A DNA stretch of 59,901 bases from NCBI GenBank assembly GCA_030603595.1, contig JAUVXL010000001.1, positions 1 through 59,901 on the forward strand, written 5' to 3'. Below, piece after piece: positions 50,101 to 58,479 of this stretch. The first letter of the stretch is position 1, and the number at the start of each line of letters is the position of its first letter. Origin of the DNA: Sedimentisphaerales bacterium. GTDB taxonomy: Bacteria > Planctomycetota > Phycisphaerae > Sedimentisphaerales > Anaerobacaceae. The position numbers and the translations under genes are program-made. The notes beneath the pieces were generated by a model. That model ran no database searches and was not told the origin of the DNA. It worked only from the letters and a program-made list of their open reading frames with translations.

Positions 50101-51086
50101 ACGACGGCGAGCCTTCGACCGGGGAACCAGCCGAAGCCCACCTTGCCGGTTCTTTGGTCGAGCGCCACAAGGTTGGTCTGCGTGCCGGTGTAGATTTGGT
50201 TGTCGGCGAGCAGCGCGTATGTGCCGCCGATAAGCCCGCCGGCCTGTTCGCCTCTCCAGGCGTAGTTGCTCCTGAAGGTCACCCGCCCCGTCGCGCGGTC
50301 GAACCCGACGGGCAACGCCCTGCCGGACGGTATGAAAAGGTGCTTGCCGCCGGCCAACATGTACCCTTGTGGCGAGAAATCGCTGCGATAGGCCTCCGCT
50401 TCACTAATCGTGTCGTCCTTCCAGATAACAGTGCCGTCGTCGGCCTGAACGGCGCACACATACACATTTTCGTGCGGAAATATCCCGGCGGTGAAATATG
50501 CAATGTCATCTTCAATAAGTACGTTTGTCCGAACAGGCCATCGGGAAATCATTCTTTCATTGCCCAGGAGCCGTTCGTCGTTCGGCCCTAAGTGTACTTT
50601 CCAGATCAGTTGTCCGTCCTTGGCATTTAGGCAATAGGCGAAACCATCATCGGAACCAAAAAAGAGACGGTCTTTGTGCACAGTCGGCGCCAGATGCACC
50701 GGCCCGCCTGTAAAAAACGCCCAGCGTTGCCGACCGGTCGCCGTATCAAGGGCATATACCTTATTGTCCGATGAGGAGCCGAAATAAACCAGGTTCCCGG
50801 CAACAGCAACCTGAAAGGCATCGTCGAAAATAACACGATGGAGTTGCTTAAAGCCCTCCCTCGCCCGCTCGGCCGGTCCCGACCACGCCGGACGCGGAGG
50901 ATGAGCGGGCGTATATACCCATTGCAGCCGCAACGGCGCAGCGAGCGATTCGCCCGTGCAGCCCGAACGAGAATTGTCGTGCCGATAAGTAGGCCAGTCC
51001 GCTTCGACCGTAGATGCCACAACCGCAATAAGAAGCAGGCCGAACAGAATTAGTGAGTTTAATCGAAGGGATTTCATGCTCGTCAT
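47115..51086 (-). CDS. PQQ-propeller / methyltransferase-like / propeller / malectin-like chimera
   Basis: A 1,323-residue exported protein with a signal peptide (1-29). Residues about 30-500 are PQQ-type beta-propeller repeats: VYFGSSSDNKVYALDTATG and LYVSTNTGEIYCFASP. Residues about 510-670 read like a class I methyltransferase: GYCLILGGERGRLAWELAKR, a GxGxG-like loop, then VAVEPDAKKVVAARRALDSA and LPYSNYFANLIVSDSML. A second propeller (about 720-1150) follows, with VVICGANANGHYW, and a C-terminal jelly-roll (YTVRLYFADFDNTEAGKRAF) similar to malectin-type sugar binding. SAM is not expected outside the cytoplasm, so the middle domain may have another role. The ATG at 51086 follows GGAG. The sulfatase is directly downstream. 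Confidence 0.85.
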   Translation of the reverse strand: MTSMKSLRLNSLILFGLLLIAVVASTVEADWPTYRHDNSRSGCTGESLAAPLRLQWVYTPAHPPRPAWSGPAERAREGFKQLHRVIFDDAFQVAVAGNLVYFGSSSDNKVYALDTATGRQRWAFFTGGPVHLAPTVHKDRLFFGSDDGFAYCLNAKDGQLIWKVHLGPNDERLLGNERMISRWPVRTNVLIEDDIAYFTAGIFPHENVYVCAVQADDGTVIWKDDTISEAEAYRSDFSPQGYMLAGGKHLFIPSGRALPVGFDRATGRVTFRSNYAWRGEQAGGLIGGTYALLADNQIYTGTQTNLVALDQRTGKVGFGWFPGRRLAVVGDMAYMATGKQIIAMDRTKYAEASRKRNSLEYKIKGLRSSVRSAKGDARKKRQEQLAAAEKELDKLYRENITPSIKWSVPSSSDAELILCENLVFVGGQGQVNAYRRDSGEAAWDAKVDGKARGLAVANGRLYVSTNTGEIYCFASPAAAESEALVISLIEPPAASPYPEDELTAVYQAAAEAIVMESGVTKGYCLILGGERGRLAWELAKRTELMIVAVEPDAKKVVAARRALDSAGLYGYRVLVDQGELSNLPYSNYFANLIVSDSMLLTGQIPGEQAKLVRHLKPCGGVICLGAPAGAPGKAGKLSWYDIKKWFDELQLGKCRISHTNGVWATARRGPLPGAGKWTHQYAEPGNTACSDDRIVAGPMGLLWFGEPGPAPMVNRHDAAAAPLAVNGRMFIQGENVVMVYDSYNAVKLWERKIPGAMRTRLKRYECSNIAASEDSFFVAVQDKCLRLDAETGETRATYNLPPGREGEYPKWGYVAYVDGIIYGTSTTSRGVSNSVFAVDTDENRPLWSHSGKNIVNLTIAIGDGWVFFIDSSITPEQREELLQQDKAHLKSLSGEAAKKAEAAQKKIDARLAVALDARTGGKIWEKPVDVTDCSKIGIGGGELTIMYSNGVVVICGANANGHYWRQFLSGEFAERRLVALSAKTGGVLWAKDANYRHRPVIVGDTVIAEPWAFDLKTGEEKMRSHPVTGKQEIWEVFRPGHHCGAVSACAQMLFMRSGFTSYYDLLEDSGIRHFAGHRLGCWINAIPADGLALMPEASAGCVCLFPIICSVALEPRPDYERWAIYGTGGSNTPVRHLALNLGAAGDRRDPAGILWFGYPRPSLPGDRAAMGISFPLKTEFIERGGYDRRSTEATPVAGTDTPWVYTSCARGLKRCVVPLLSEGDKPAEYTVRLYFADFDNTEAGKRAFDVKLQGKVVLENVDIAGQAGAAGKAVVREVAGVGVDLDLEIELVAKNEKASSVGTMPLLCGVELVRETKVADAGK

Positions 51087-51402
51087 CGCAGGTACTCCTA
51101 ATTATTCGACAACAAAAATGACCGTGCCATATCGTTCAACGTCAGGCACATTGAAACAAGAGTTTCAAACAGCCAATATGATACTCTACACGCATCCGTT
51201 CGACAAGACCATTATTACTTAGTTTCCGCAACAGGAACTACTTAAGCTCGCATACCCCAGGCAAACAGCGAGAAATGAATTAAATTATGACAGTATGAAG
51301 ACTACGGAGACCACTCAAGCCGGTCTTACTAATCTGATTTGGAGAACCATGGCATTATGAAGTTAAACCAGGACTATTCATGCACCTTGTGTATAATTAC
51401 CC
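51087..51402. other. Promoter region of the PQQ-propeller operon
   Basis: About 315 bp with no gene. It contains the palindrome at 51151-51168 and A/T-rich sequence. A clear sigma-70 promoter was not found. The SGNH gene ends at its other side. Confidence 0.4.
51151..51168. promoter_or_regulatory. Palindromic operator candidate
   Basis: TTGAAAC-AAGA-GTTTCAA, a perfect 7-bp inverted repeat about 65 bp before the PQQ-propeller gene. Its size suits a dimeric repressor such as a LacI- or GntR-type protein. No such regulator is in the window. Confidence 0.4.
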
Positions 51403-52695
51403 TCACTCCAAGATCTCTCCAATCAGCAGAATCGCTCCGGCGTACCACGCCGTATCGTCATATCGCTTGGGATCGTCGATTTTCTGATTCCGTTTCGCCA
51501 GAATCTTCGCCTTGTCCGGCTGGTCAGGATGCACCTGCAGCCTTACCGTATGCACTCCATCCGGCAGATCTTCCGCCACCGTCAGCGTCGCCAGCCGATG
51601 ATACGTGCAATACGCATCGAATCGCGGCACGATCTTCCCCTCCTTGCCATCCACCTTCACAACCACCTGCCCGCAGTCCGGTCCTAACAGATCATAAATC
51701 CGCAGCCCCGTCCCCTTAAACCGAATCGTAATCGACTCGCCCGGCTTATTCGCAAAATACAAATCCGGCATCCGGTTCCCAAACCGCTTGGCAAGGCTGT
51801 GTCCGCTTCCATCCAGCTTCCGCCAACCTCCCGAAAGCTTCGCCTTCCCTAAACCAACCATCTTCGCCGCCTGCCAATGATCAGCCACAAGCGGCTTTCC
51901 GAGCACATGCTTCCCCGGCTTGCCAACCTTGCGTACCGCCTCCATCCCGCGCACAACCGCCTGAAGATACAACTCATGCCCGGTGTCGGTATAAGGATGC
52001 ACGCTGTCAGGAGAGAATATGATCTTATCCCCGATGGCCGCTTTCTCAGCATCCGTCTTCGGTTTGGCCGCGGTAAAGATCAACTTCCCCTCGCCTTCCA
52101 TCTTCGCCGCTTCCAGCCCCATGTGAATCGACGGTATCCCGTAATGATCCGCCACCGCCTCCATCGCCGAAGCCGCCCGCGGAAATCTCCCATCCCGCAG
52201 CGTCTTCGCCCAGCCCGCCACCAGCGTATAAACAAAACAGATATCAGTTTCCCCATCGGCTGCATACGTCTGCCGCACGATCCCTTCCATCGCCTGATGA
52301 ATCCGGTGCGGCGGGGCGCCACCGTCGTTCACCGCAAACTCAACAAACAGCAAATCCGGCTTATGCCTAAGCACATCATGCCCCAGCCGAAAAACTCCCA
52401 AATCCGACCCCGTCCCCCCGATCGCCGCATTAATCTCCGAAATCTTCGCTTTCGGGTACTGCCCCTGGAACCACTTCAGCGTCTTCGGCCGCCACCCCGC
52501 CTGTGCTGTAATGCTCCCCCCCAGATACCCGATCCGCACTTCCTTACCCGCCTCCAGCTTCCCAAAGAAATTCGCCAGCCCGCCTCGAACCCGGAATTCC
52601 CGAGCATCCCGCAGCGGGTAGTCCTCTCCCCAAGCCACACATCCCAAACCAAAAACAAATAACCACAAAAGCATACTGTGTGATATCTTCTTCAT
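51403..52695 (-). CDS. Secreted SGNH/GDSL hydrolase with C-terminal beta domain
   Basis: A 430-residue exported esterase-like protein. The signal peptide ends at about residue 23 (VAWG). EVRIGYLGGSITAQAGW has the block I Ser, INAAIGGTGSDLG the block II Gly, FVEFAVNDGG the block III Asn, and FSPDSVHPYTDTGHELY the block V Asp-His pair. The C-terminal part (about 290-430) is a beta-sandwich probably binding carbohydrate. The ATG at 52695 follows AAGGGA; the longer open frame is unlike the family. It is divergent from a GH10 xylanase, so acetyl- or acyl-xylan removal is a reasonable role. Confidence 0.88.
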   Translation of the reverse strand: MKKISHSMLLWLFVFGLGCVAWGEDYPLRDAREFRVRGGLANFFGKLEAGKEVRIGYLGGSITAQAGWRPKTLKWFQGQYPKAKISEINAAIGGTGSDLGVFRLGHDVLRHKPDLLFVEFAVNDGGAPPHRIHQAMEGIVRQTYAADGETDICFVYTLVAGWAKTLRDGRFPRAASAMEAVADHYGIPSIHMGLEAAKMEGEGKLIFTAAKPKTDAEKAAIGDKIIFSPDSVHPYTDTGHELYLQAVVRGMEAVRKVGKPGKHVLGKPLVADHWQAAKMVGLGKAKLSGGWRKLDGSGHSLAKRFGNRMPDLYFANKPGESITIRFKGTGLRIYDLLGPDCGQVVVKVDGKEGKIVPRFDAYCTYHRLATLTVAEDLPDGVHTVRLQVHPDQPDKAKILAKRNQKIDDPKRYDDTAWYAGAILLIGEILE

Positions 52696-52892
52696 GTTAA
52701 TTCCCTTAAATACTGTATCCAACAATTTTCCATATAACATTGCACGTCCTTGCTCAACTATTCCCTTGAGCCTCTTTTCTGATAGAATATCAAATCTCTC
52801 TCGAAAACTCAACCGTGGTTGCATTCTCCCATGCTTCTGTTAAACTTTGCATACCGAACAATTCAACAACTGCTCAGAAAGGAACATAGAAA

Positions 52893-54140
52893 ATGAACTC
52901 TTTCCCCAAAATGATACGGATATCCATGGCTCTGTGCATTGCTTTCACGCTCCGCCTAAATGCAGCAACCAACGACATTGATCAGATGATTCGACAGAAC
53001 CGCATGGGGCAATTGACCGTCAAAGCCAAACCCGGAGCCACTGTCCGCGTTGAACAGGTCAAACACGAATTCTGGTTCGGAGCCGCCATATCGTCATCGA
53101 TGTTCAGCGGCCGAAGCGACTCCCAAGATAAACGAAAGTACAAAGAGGTATTCCTCAAAAACTTCAATGCCGCAGTCACTGAAAATGCGCTCAAATGGCA
53201 CGCAATGGAACGACGACAGGGGCAAGTCGATTACTCCATTGTCGATGCTATCCTTGAATGGACCGAAGAAAATGAAATCCCCTTACGAGGTCACAACATC
53301 TTTTGGGGAATATCCGGACGAGTTCAGGATTGGCTAAAGCAAATGGATGATAAGGAGTTGCATGAGGCACTCAGGAACCGAGCAACGACCATTGCAAGTC
53401 GCTACAAGGGCCGATTTGCGGAATACGACCTCAATAACGAAATGATCCACGGCAACTACTACGCTGATCGTCTCGGCCCAGGCATCACAAAAGAGATGGC
53501 CACCTGGGTAAAGCAGGCCGACCCCCAAGCACGCCTCTATCTCAATGACTATGATATCCTTACGGGCAACAAACTTGATGATTACATCAAGCACATCCGC
53601 GGCCTTGCCGATGAAAAAGCTCCCATTGACGGCGTTGGCGTTCAGGGACATCTTCACGGAGATTCGTTCGATGCAGCTAAACTTCGCCATGCGCTCGACA
53701 CACTTGCCAGAGAAGGTCTGCCCATTTGCATCACCGAGTTCAACTTTCCGGGCCAACGTTCCCGCGTATATCAACGCCGAGACGTGAAACTAACCCCCGA
53801 ACAGGAGCAAGCCAAGGCAAAACAGCTAACAGAGTATTATCGTATCTGCTTCGCTCATCCCGCTATCAAGGGCATCCTGATGTGGGGCTTCTGGGAACGG
53901 GCGAATTGGATTCCTCAGTCCTCGCTCTATCTGCGTGATTGGACGCCTACTCCAGCCGCCAAGGCATATCGCGACCTCGTATTCAACCAATGGTGGACAC
54001 GGTGGGAAGGTAAGGCGGATAAAGACGGTCATTGTCGTATCTCGGCATTCTATGGCAAGCATCGCGTGATGGTTGACGGTAGTGAGAAGACTGTTTATCT
54101 CAAGAAGTCAGCAGGGGCGGATACGGTTTCATTCAACTAA
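52893..54140 (+). CDS. GH10 family endo-1,4-beta-xylanase, secreted
   Basis: A 415-residue GH10 glycoside hydrolase. The signal peptide ends near LNAA (residue 25). The barrel begins at about residue 60: FWFGAAISSSMF. AVTENALKWHAMERRQG, LRGHNIFWG and FAEYDLNNEMIHGNYY follow, the last with the acid/base Glu of the NE motif. DGVGVQGHLH and ICITEFNFPG supply the His and the nucleophile Glu. KGILMWGFWERANWIP closes the barrel. The family cleaves internal beta-1,4 bonds in xylan. The ATG at 52893 follows AAGGA. It diverges from the SGNH esterase. Confidence 0.95.
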   Translation: MNSFPKMIRISMALCIAFTLRLNAATNDIDQMIRQNRMGQLTVKAKPGATVRVEQVKHEFWFGAAISSSMFSGRSDSQDKRKYKEVFLKNFNAAVTENALKWHAMERRQGQVDYSIVDAILEWTEENEIPLRGHNIFWGISGRVQDWLKQMDDKELHEALRNRATTIASRYKGRFAEYDLNNEMIHGNYYADRLGPGITKEMATWVKQADPQARLYLNDYDILTGNKLDDYIKHIRGLADEKAPIDGVGVQGHLHGDSFDAAKLRHALDTLAREGLPICITEFNFPGQRSRVYQRRDVKLTPEQEQAKAKQLTEYYRICFAHPAIKGILMWGFWERANWIPQSSLYLRDWTPTPAAKAYRDLVFNQWWTRWEGKADKDGHCRISAFYGKHRVMVDGSEKTVYLKKSAGADTVSFN

Positions 54141-54305
54141 TCGTTCGGCCTGGCTTCAGTATTTTCTGTGCTGATACTGCCGCTGAATCAATACTTACAC
54201 AATATACCTCAACAAACCTGAGACAATCAGGATGTTTCGGGACAAGAATTGTATTTCCCGCTCCTACCCTTCCTTATCACACCACCCCTCACAGCCTCTG
54301 CACTT

Positions 54306-55766
54306 CTACCGCGTGCCCCCGACCCACCTGGGCCAGAAAAGGCACAGTGCCTCAAGATCCCACGCATCGACGACGTTGCTGTAATCGAAGTCGGCAGAGA
54401 GGTCCGGTCCGCTTTCCCCCCACTGCTGCCCAAGCATGGCGAAATCCTTCCACTGCACCCAGTTGTCCCCGTTGAGGTCTATGCTACGCGGCTCCTGAAC
54501 ATCAGCATACTCCATAATAGTCATCGCAAGATCGTATTCCGTCGCCGCCCCGTCCCGGAAAGCTTCTCCGTCCTCGTATTCGTCATGAGGATACTTATGG
54601 ACATACGCCGTGAAGTCCTCCGTATCCGTCAGTTCGATAACGTATGTCATCCCGACCGTAAGCGGAACCTCGCCCGGATTGTAACTCACCCCCATAAGAT
54701 GGTTGTTTGGCGTAAAGTAAGCACGTTTCGTGCTCTTCGTCGGACCAATCTGCCCCCCGCCGCCGCCACTCTCGAAAATCTTCCACGTTATATCCATATC
54801 GTCGCTGTCGTTGCCGCTGTTAATAAAAACATCGACGGCAGCAAGACCTTCCCCCGTAGCGACAAATGACTGCCCCCAACGCTGAGACGCCAATTCCCCA
54901 TGCAATTCCCAATCTTTCGACGCATCCATAGTGTGCGTAACAAGCTGATTCTCCTTATCGACAAACACCGTAATGTTCAGGTCGTAAGGCATCGGACTGC
55001 TCTCGGCCCGGCGATACGCCCGCCCGTCGGCATAGCTGTACCCGTCCCTGTCACGCTTGTAAATAGCACAACCCCCATCGACATGAATATAAACCGCATA
55101 AGTCTGCCCTGGCACCAAAGGAATATCGCCGGAATTCCAACGCACCCACTGATCCGAATTCGCGCCGAGATTCCCTTTATTTTTATACCCAACCTCAGGC
55201 CAGTCTTTCACATGCCCCACGCCGTTGTCTTCGAGGATCGCTACCCTCCCGTTAGACTCCGTCCCAGCCATAATCCACTGAACACCGCGAACCGAAGTCC
55301 CAGTAGCCTTAAAAGTCTGATACCAGTCCCACTCCCATCCCGACCAAGTCCCGGGGAAATAGAAAGTCGAATAGTCAACATCCAGATCGATGTTAACAAT
55401 CGTATCCTCACCATCCTTAACCTCGACGTTCGGCACGACCTTAGGTGAGGCGAAGAAGTCCGGCTGGCTGACATAAATCGAGTACAAACCCGCAGGCACG
55501 TTATCGATCCGGTAGTATCCGTCTCCTGTCGGTGCCTGCCCCGGAGGCGCACCGAGCCTTCGCGATGGACCAATCCAAGAATTATCCGAAGGCGAAAGAT
55601 ACAAATCCCATTCGTAAAGGTACTTGTACTCCTCCAAAAGACTACCCGCAATCGTCCTGAACCTCCCCTGCCCGGTTATCGACCCGGCCGAATAAGCACA
55701 ATTCACCCCAATAAGCAAGACAGCAACCACACAAATGATCTTCACAAAGAAAACCCGTATCTTCAT
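54306..55766 (-). CDS. Secreted dockerin-type repeat protein of unknown function
   Basis: A 486-residue exported protein with a signal peptide (about 1-27, ending AYSAG). A carboxypeptidase-regulatory-like segment (about 30-120, PTGDGYYRIDNVPAGLYSIY) is followed by two similar beta-rich modules: WYQTFKATGTSVRGVQWIMA and RWGQSFVATGEGLAAVDVFI. The C terminus has two EF-hand-like dockerin loops, DLNGDNWVQWKDFAMLGQQW and DFDYSNVVDAWDLEALCLFW. Such tails anchor or assemble secreted proteins in this group. No catalytic site was seen. The ATG at 55766 starts the signal peptide; two in-frame starts lie upstream. It is convergent to the xylanase. Confidence 0.82.
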   Translation of the reverse strand: MKIRVFFVKIICVVAVLLIGVNCAYSAGSITGQGRFRTIAGSLLEEYKYLYEWDLYLSPSDNSWIGPSRRLGAPPGQAPTGDGYYRIDNVPAGLYSIYVSQPDFFASPKVVPNVEVKDGEDTIVNIDLDVDYSTFYFPGTWSGWEWDWYQTFKATGTSVRGVQWIMAGTESNGRVAILEDNGVGHVKDWPEVGYKNKGNLGANSDQWVRWNSGDIPLVPGQTYAVYIHVDGGCAIYKRDRDGYSYADGRAYRRAESSPMPYDLNITVFVDKENQLVTHTMDASKDWELHGELASQRWGQSFVATGEGLAAVDVFINSGNDSDDMDITWKIFESGGGGGQIGPTKSTKRAYFTPNNHLMGVSYNPGEVPLTVGMTYVIELTDTEDFTAYVHKYPHDEYEDGEAFRDGAATEYDLAMTIMEYADVQEPRSIDLNGDNWVQWKDFAMLGQQWGESGPDLSADFDYSNVVDAWDLEALCLFWPRWVGGTR

Positions 55767-56079
55767 TAAACCAACACCTTGCAATTCCTAAGCATCGCCC
55801 CCCCGCCGACCACACACGCTGTGGGCCGCTGCCACCGGTCATATTCACACTCTATCGGCAGTTTCAAACCAGCTTCAATAAGTATAACACATCTTACCCA
55901 TCTTATCAACCCCGAATACGCCGCCTGCCAATCATCCATCCGTGTCGCGCCATCGTCCTATATAATTCAATCTGCCACCCACATAATTCGAACCGTCAAA
56001 AAAAACTTCACTCTCGCCAGTTTTTGTTCGGTTTTTGTTTGGGTAATTCGCAGACCTTTGCCGATACAGACATTTGCCT

Positions 56080-56619
56080 ATGGATACGAATAACAGATTC
56101 AAGGATGCTGACGAACGAAGAGAGTTGCTCGGCGACAAATATGACCCCACCGAGCCGCTGTGCAAATTCGGCCCTGGCGGCGATTTCGTCTCCTTCTGGC
56201 CCCCGAAACCCGGCATGCAGCCAAGCGCCTTGACAACGCTGCTGAACAAACTCGTGCCACTGGTAGCCGCCGCACCGGCGCACCTCTCTCAAACGCACGA
56301 ACCCCTGACTACCCCGCCGACCACCGACCAGGCGCAGCATATCATCTCGCACAAGGAGGAATTTGAGAATGCAGCCAGACACGATCCCGGCGGCACACCG
56401 GCTAACGCCGCGCCAACTACAATTATTAAAGGTGATAGCATCTTCTCTGGACAACCGATGTTATTCCCCGACGATAGCCGAGCTCGCCGCAGAGTTAGGC
56501 ATAAGCCGAAGCACCGTGTTCGAGCACATCGCAGAATTGCGAAAAAAGAACCTGCTGCGGGCCTCGCAGGGCAAGGCTCGCTCTTTGAGGCCGACTTCAA
56601 GAGCGCAAAAACTGCTTAG
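56080..56619 (+). CDS. Hypothetical protein overlapping lexA
   Basis: A 179-residue open frame, ATG at 56080. The first 95 codons show the G/C-rich third positions expected of a coding gene, and include KYDPTEPLCKFGPGGDFVSF and WPPKPGMQP. No known domain was recognised. From 56369 the frame runs on for 250 nt inside lexA in another phase, where the product becomes Arg-rich and unconvincing. The true protein may end early by frameshift, or the overlap may be real. It has no clear Shine-Dalgarno. The lexA ribosome-binding site lies within it. Confidence 0.4.
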   Translation: MDTNNRFKDADERRELLGDKYDPTEPLCKFGPGGDFVSFWPPKPGMQPSALTTLLNKLVPLVAAAPAHLSQTHEPLTTPPTTDQAQHIISHKEEFENAARHDPGGTPANAAPTTIIKGDSIFSGQPMLFPDDSRARRRVRHKPKHRVRAHRRIAKKEPAAGLAGQGSLFEADFKSAKTA

Positions 56620-57031
56620 CCGCATTGAGCCCGGCATTTCAGAAAATCAGGACACCCCCCGTAAGTCGATTCGGCTCGCTGGATGCGTAGCCGCCGGTTC
56701 TCCCCTCCATGCAATTGAGAATCGGGATTTACTTTCCTTGGAGTCTTATTTCGGAATCGACGACGATACGTTCGCCCTTGAGGTGCGAGGCGACAGTATG
56801 ATCGACGATGGCATTAACGACGGCGATTATGTCGTTTGTCAGCGACGCTCCGCCGCCGAGAACGGCCAACTCGTTGTCGCAATAGTCGATAACGACAACG
56901 CAACGCTCAAAAGATTCCACAAAGAAGATTCTCGCGTTCGCCTGAACCCCGCCAACGATCAATACGAGCCAATCTACTCGGACAACTGTCGAATTGAAGC
57001 CGTCGTCGTAGGATTAGTCCGAAAGCTCTGA
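56369..57031 (+). CDS. lexA: LexA repressor
   Basis: A 220-residue LexA. The N-terminal winged helix has TIAELAAELGISRSTVFEHI and AELRKKNLLRASQGKARSL. The self-cleavage site is AAGSP in LAGCVAAGSPLHA (Ala-Gly). The catalytic dyad is Ser in VRGDSMIDDG and Lys in NATLKRFHKE. LexA represses the SOS regulon until RecA filaments trigger its cleavage. The ATG at 56369 follows AAGGAGG at 9 nt; a TTG at 56363 is closer and less likely. No clear SOS box was found before it. Confidence 0.96.
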   Translation: MQPDTIPAAHRLTPRQLQLLKVIASSLDNRCYSPTIAELAAELGISRSTVFEHIAELRKKNLLRASQGKARSLRPTSRAQKLLSRIEPGISENQDTPRKSIRLAGCVAAGSPLHAIENRDLLSLESYFGIDDDTFALEVRGDSMIDDGINDGDYVVCQRRSAAENGQLVVAIVDNDNATLKRFHKEDSRVRLNPANDQYEPIYSDNCRIEAVVVGLVRKL

Positions 57032-57039
57032 CCGCCCTA

Positions 57040-57140
57040 TACCCCTCACACGCGAGCCAGTATTGCAACACTGTGTCGCGGGCATCTTGCCCGCGGATTC
57101 CGTGAATACCCCTCACGCGCGAGCCAATATCTCAACACTG
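57040..57140. repeat. 34-bp direct repeats flanking a hairpin
   Basis: TACCCCTCACACGCGAGCCA (57040) and TACCCCTCACGCGCGAGCCA (57107) each extend to CAACACTG, giving 34-bp copies at 57040-57073 and 57107-57140 that match at 30 of 34 positions. Between them lies the palindrome CGCGGGC-ATCTT-GCCCGCG (57077-57095). The right copy contains the 3' end and stop of the YkgJ-family gene, so its end appears duplicated. Confidence 0.85.
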
Positions 57141-57949
57141 CTCTTCGGAAGCGCCTCGCGTATGATCTCTATAAAGCGCTCGACCATCAACGGCGCAGGC
57201 CACGTGCGTTCATCACGCTGCGGATTCTCGTTCGCCCACATCAGTGCGAACGGCATTATCAAGGCCTCGACGTTCGTGGCCTCAAGCTCGCTCGCCAGCC
57301 GACTCAAAACTTCCGACATTCGCGCCGGGATATAGATTCCCTGAGGCTCACCCGCCCCGTCGGCGCATGCCCGCGAAGAGCCGGTAACCGAATACTCCCT
57401 GCACGCCATCGGCCTCTCTTCGTAAATTGTGCAGGTATGCTTGTGAAGGAACGGACAGGTCAACTCGAAGTCCGCATACCAGCTTGACGCACTATTCAGC
57501 AACTCCGCGGCACTATCGGCGGCCCGCGAGCTTGCCGGTTTGGCAAACGAAGCCGGAGGCCGCTCTCCCAGTATCAGACGGGCCGCTGACAGACACCCTT
57601 CTTCGATCAACAACTGCCGAACCAACGGCATCCCGAAAACCTCCTCTCGAAGCCTGAACACCTCCGGGATCGCCAGCGGCACAAGATAATTGCAGCACGC
57701 CGAACAACCCTTGCGGCAGGGAATAGTTCCACCGTTGAACCGCACCATCTCGTTAACCTTATCCGTAATTTTCGCGCTCACCGTGCGCGCAGGCGGGACT
57801 ATATCCGCCAGCCTTGCCTGCTCGTTCCTCACCTTAATCACCAGGTCCACCGGCTCACCGAAAACATCCAGTATCAGCCTGATAACCTGTCCTTCGCCTT
57901 CGCACGCCTCGCCCGCCTCAACAACTGTAATAGCCGAATCTTGAATCAT
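57113..57949 (-). CDS. YkgJ family cysteine cluster protein
   Basis: A 278-residue protein. IPCRKGCSACCNYLVPLAIP (C-x3-C-x2-CC) at about residues 78-97 and CPFLHKHTCTIYEERPMACR later are the metal-cluster-type cysteines of the YkgJ/CxxCxxCC family, thought to bind zinc or iron-sulfur. The first 70 residues are beta-rich and extra to the family. The ATG at 57949 lies close behind GGAG. The function of the family is unknown. The gene is convergent to lexA with a repeat between them. Confidence 0.85.
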   Translation of the reverse strand: MIQDSAITVVEAGEACEGEGQVIRLILDVFGEPVDLVIKVRNEQARLADIVPPARTVSAKITDKVNEMVRFNGGTIPCRKGCSACCNYLVPLAIPEVFRLREEVFGMPLVRQLLIEEGCLSAARLILGERPPASFAKPASSRAADSAAELLNSASSWYADFELTCPFLHKHTCTIYEERPMACREYSVTGSSRACADGAGEPQGIYIPARMSEVLSRLASELEATNVEALIMPFALMWANENPQRDERTWPAPLMVERFIEIIREALPKSSVEILARA

Positions 57950-58444
57950 AACTCCACCCGTATATCCAAAGCCAATGGTCCTGCAGCGAACCACTCAGCA
58001 AAAACACAAACTCGCCATCCTGGCCGCGATTCTTTGGCATCTCGCAAAATAATTCGAGCCTACCTCTCTCCCTCCATCGGGGAGAATCACGCCGGCATTT
58101 ATTGTGGTAACTACTGGATTTTGCAAATTACCGCTTTTCTCCGCGTAAAACCCTGGTATGCCCCAGGTACTTTCAACTGAATTACCCGGAGTTTTCTCTG
58201 GTATGCCGTTTATTCGGACCATACCGGCCAGAGGACCGACGGATCAGACCCTTGGAGTCGTTTGGAGAGAAGAATCGTCCCTTGGGGATTTGGGCCGGCT
58301 GGGGGGGATTCGTGCCTCTGGGCCCCGAACCGTTTTTTTTGGTCGTACGGACCGCCGAATGCACATTTTTCCCGCATTTTTCATAAAAAAGCCGTTACTT
58401 CTTCTGGACGAGCGACAAATTGCCGATAAAATCGTAGTATGGGC
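57950..58444. other. Intergenic region without a recognised gene
   Basis: About 495 bp between the divergent YkgJ-family gene and the prepilin-like gene. Short frames on both strands (for example near 58158-58448) have no conserved features. Neither a terminator nor an RNA gene was recognised. Confidence 0.5.
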
Positions 58445-58473
58445 TTGACATGAGCTTTGTGAAATAGTAGAAT
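58445..58473 (+). promoter_or_regulatory. Promoter of the prepilin-like gene
   Basis: TTGACA (58445-58450) and TAGAAT (58468-58473) are spaced by exactly 17 bp, a strong sigma-70-type promoter. It would give an mRNA with an untranslated leader of about 160 nt before the ATG at 58642. Confidence 0.75.
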
Positions 58474-58479
58474 AATTTT

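Noticed and set aside
49050-50591. 513-codon plus-strand open frame
   Set aside because: Antisense of the PQQ-propeller gene; arises from G/C-rich codon bias.
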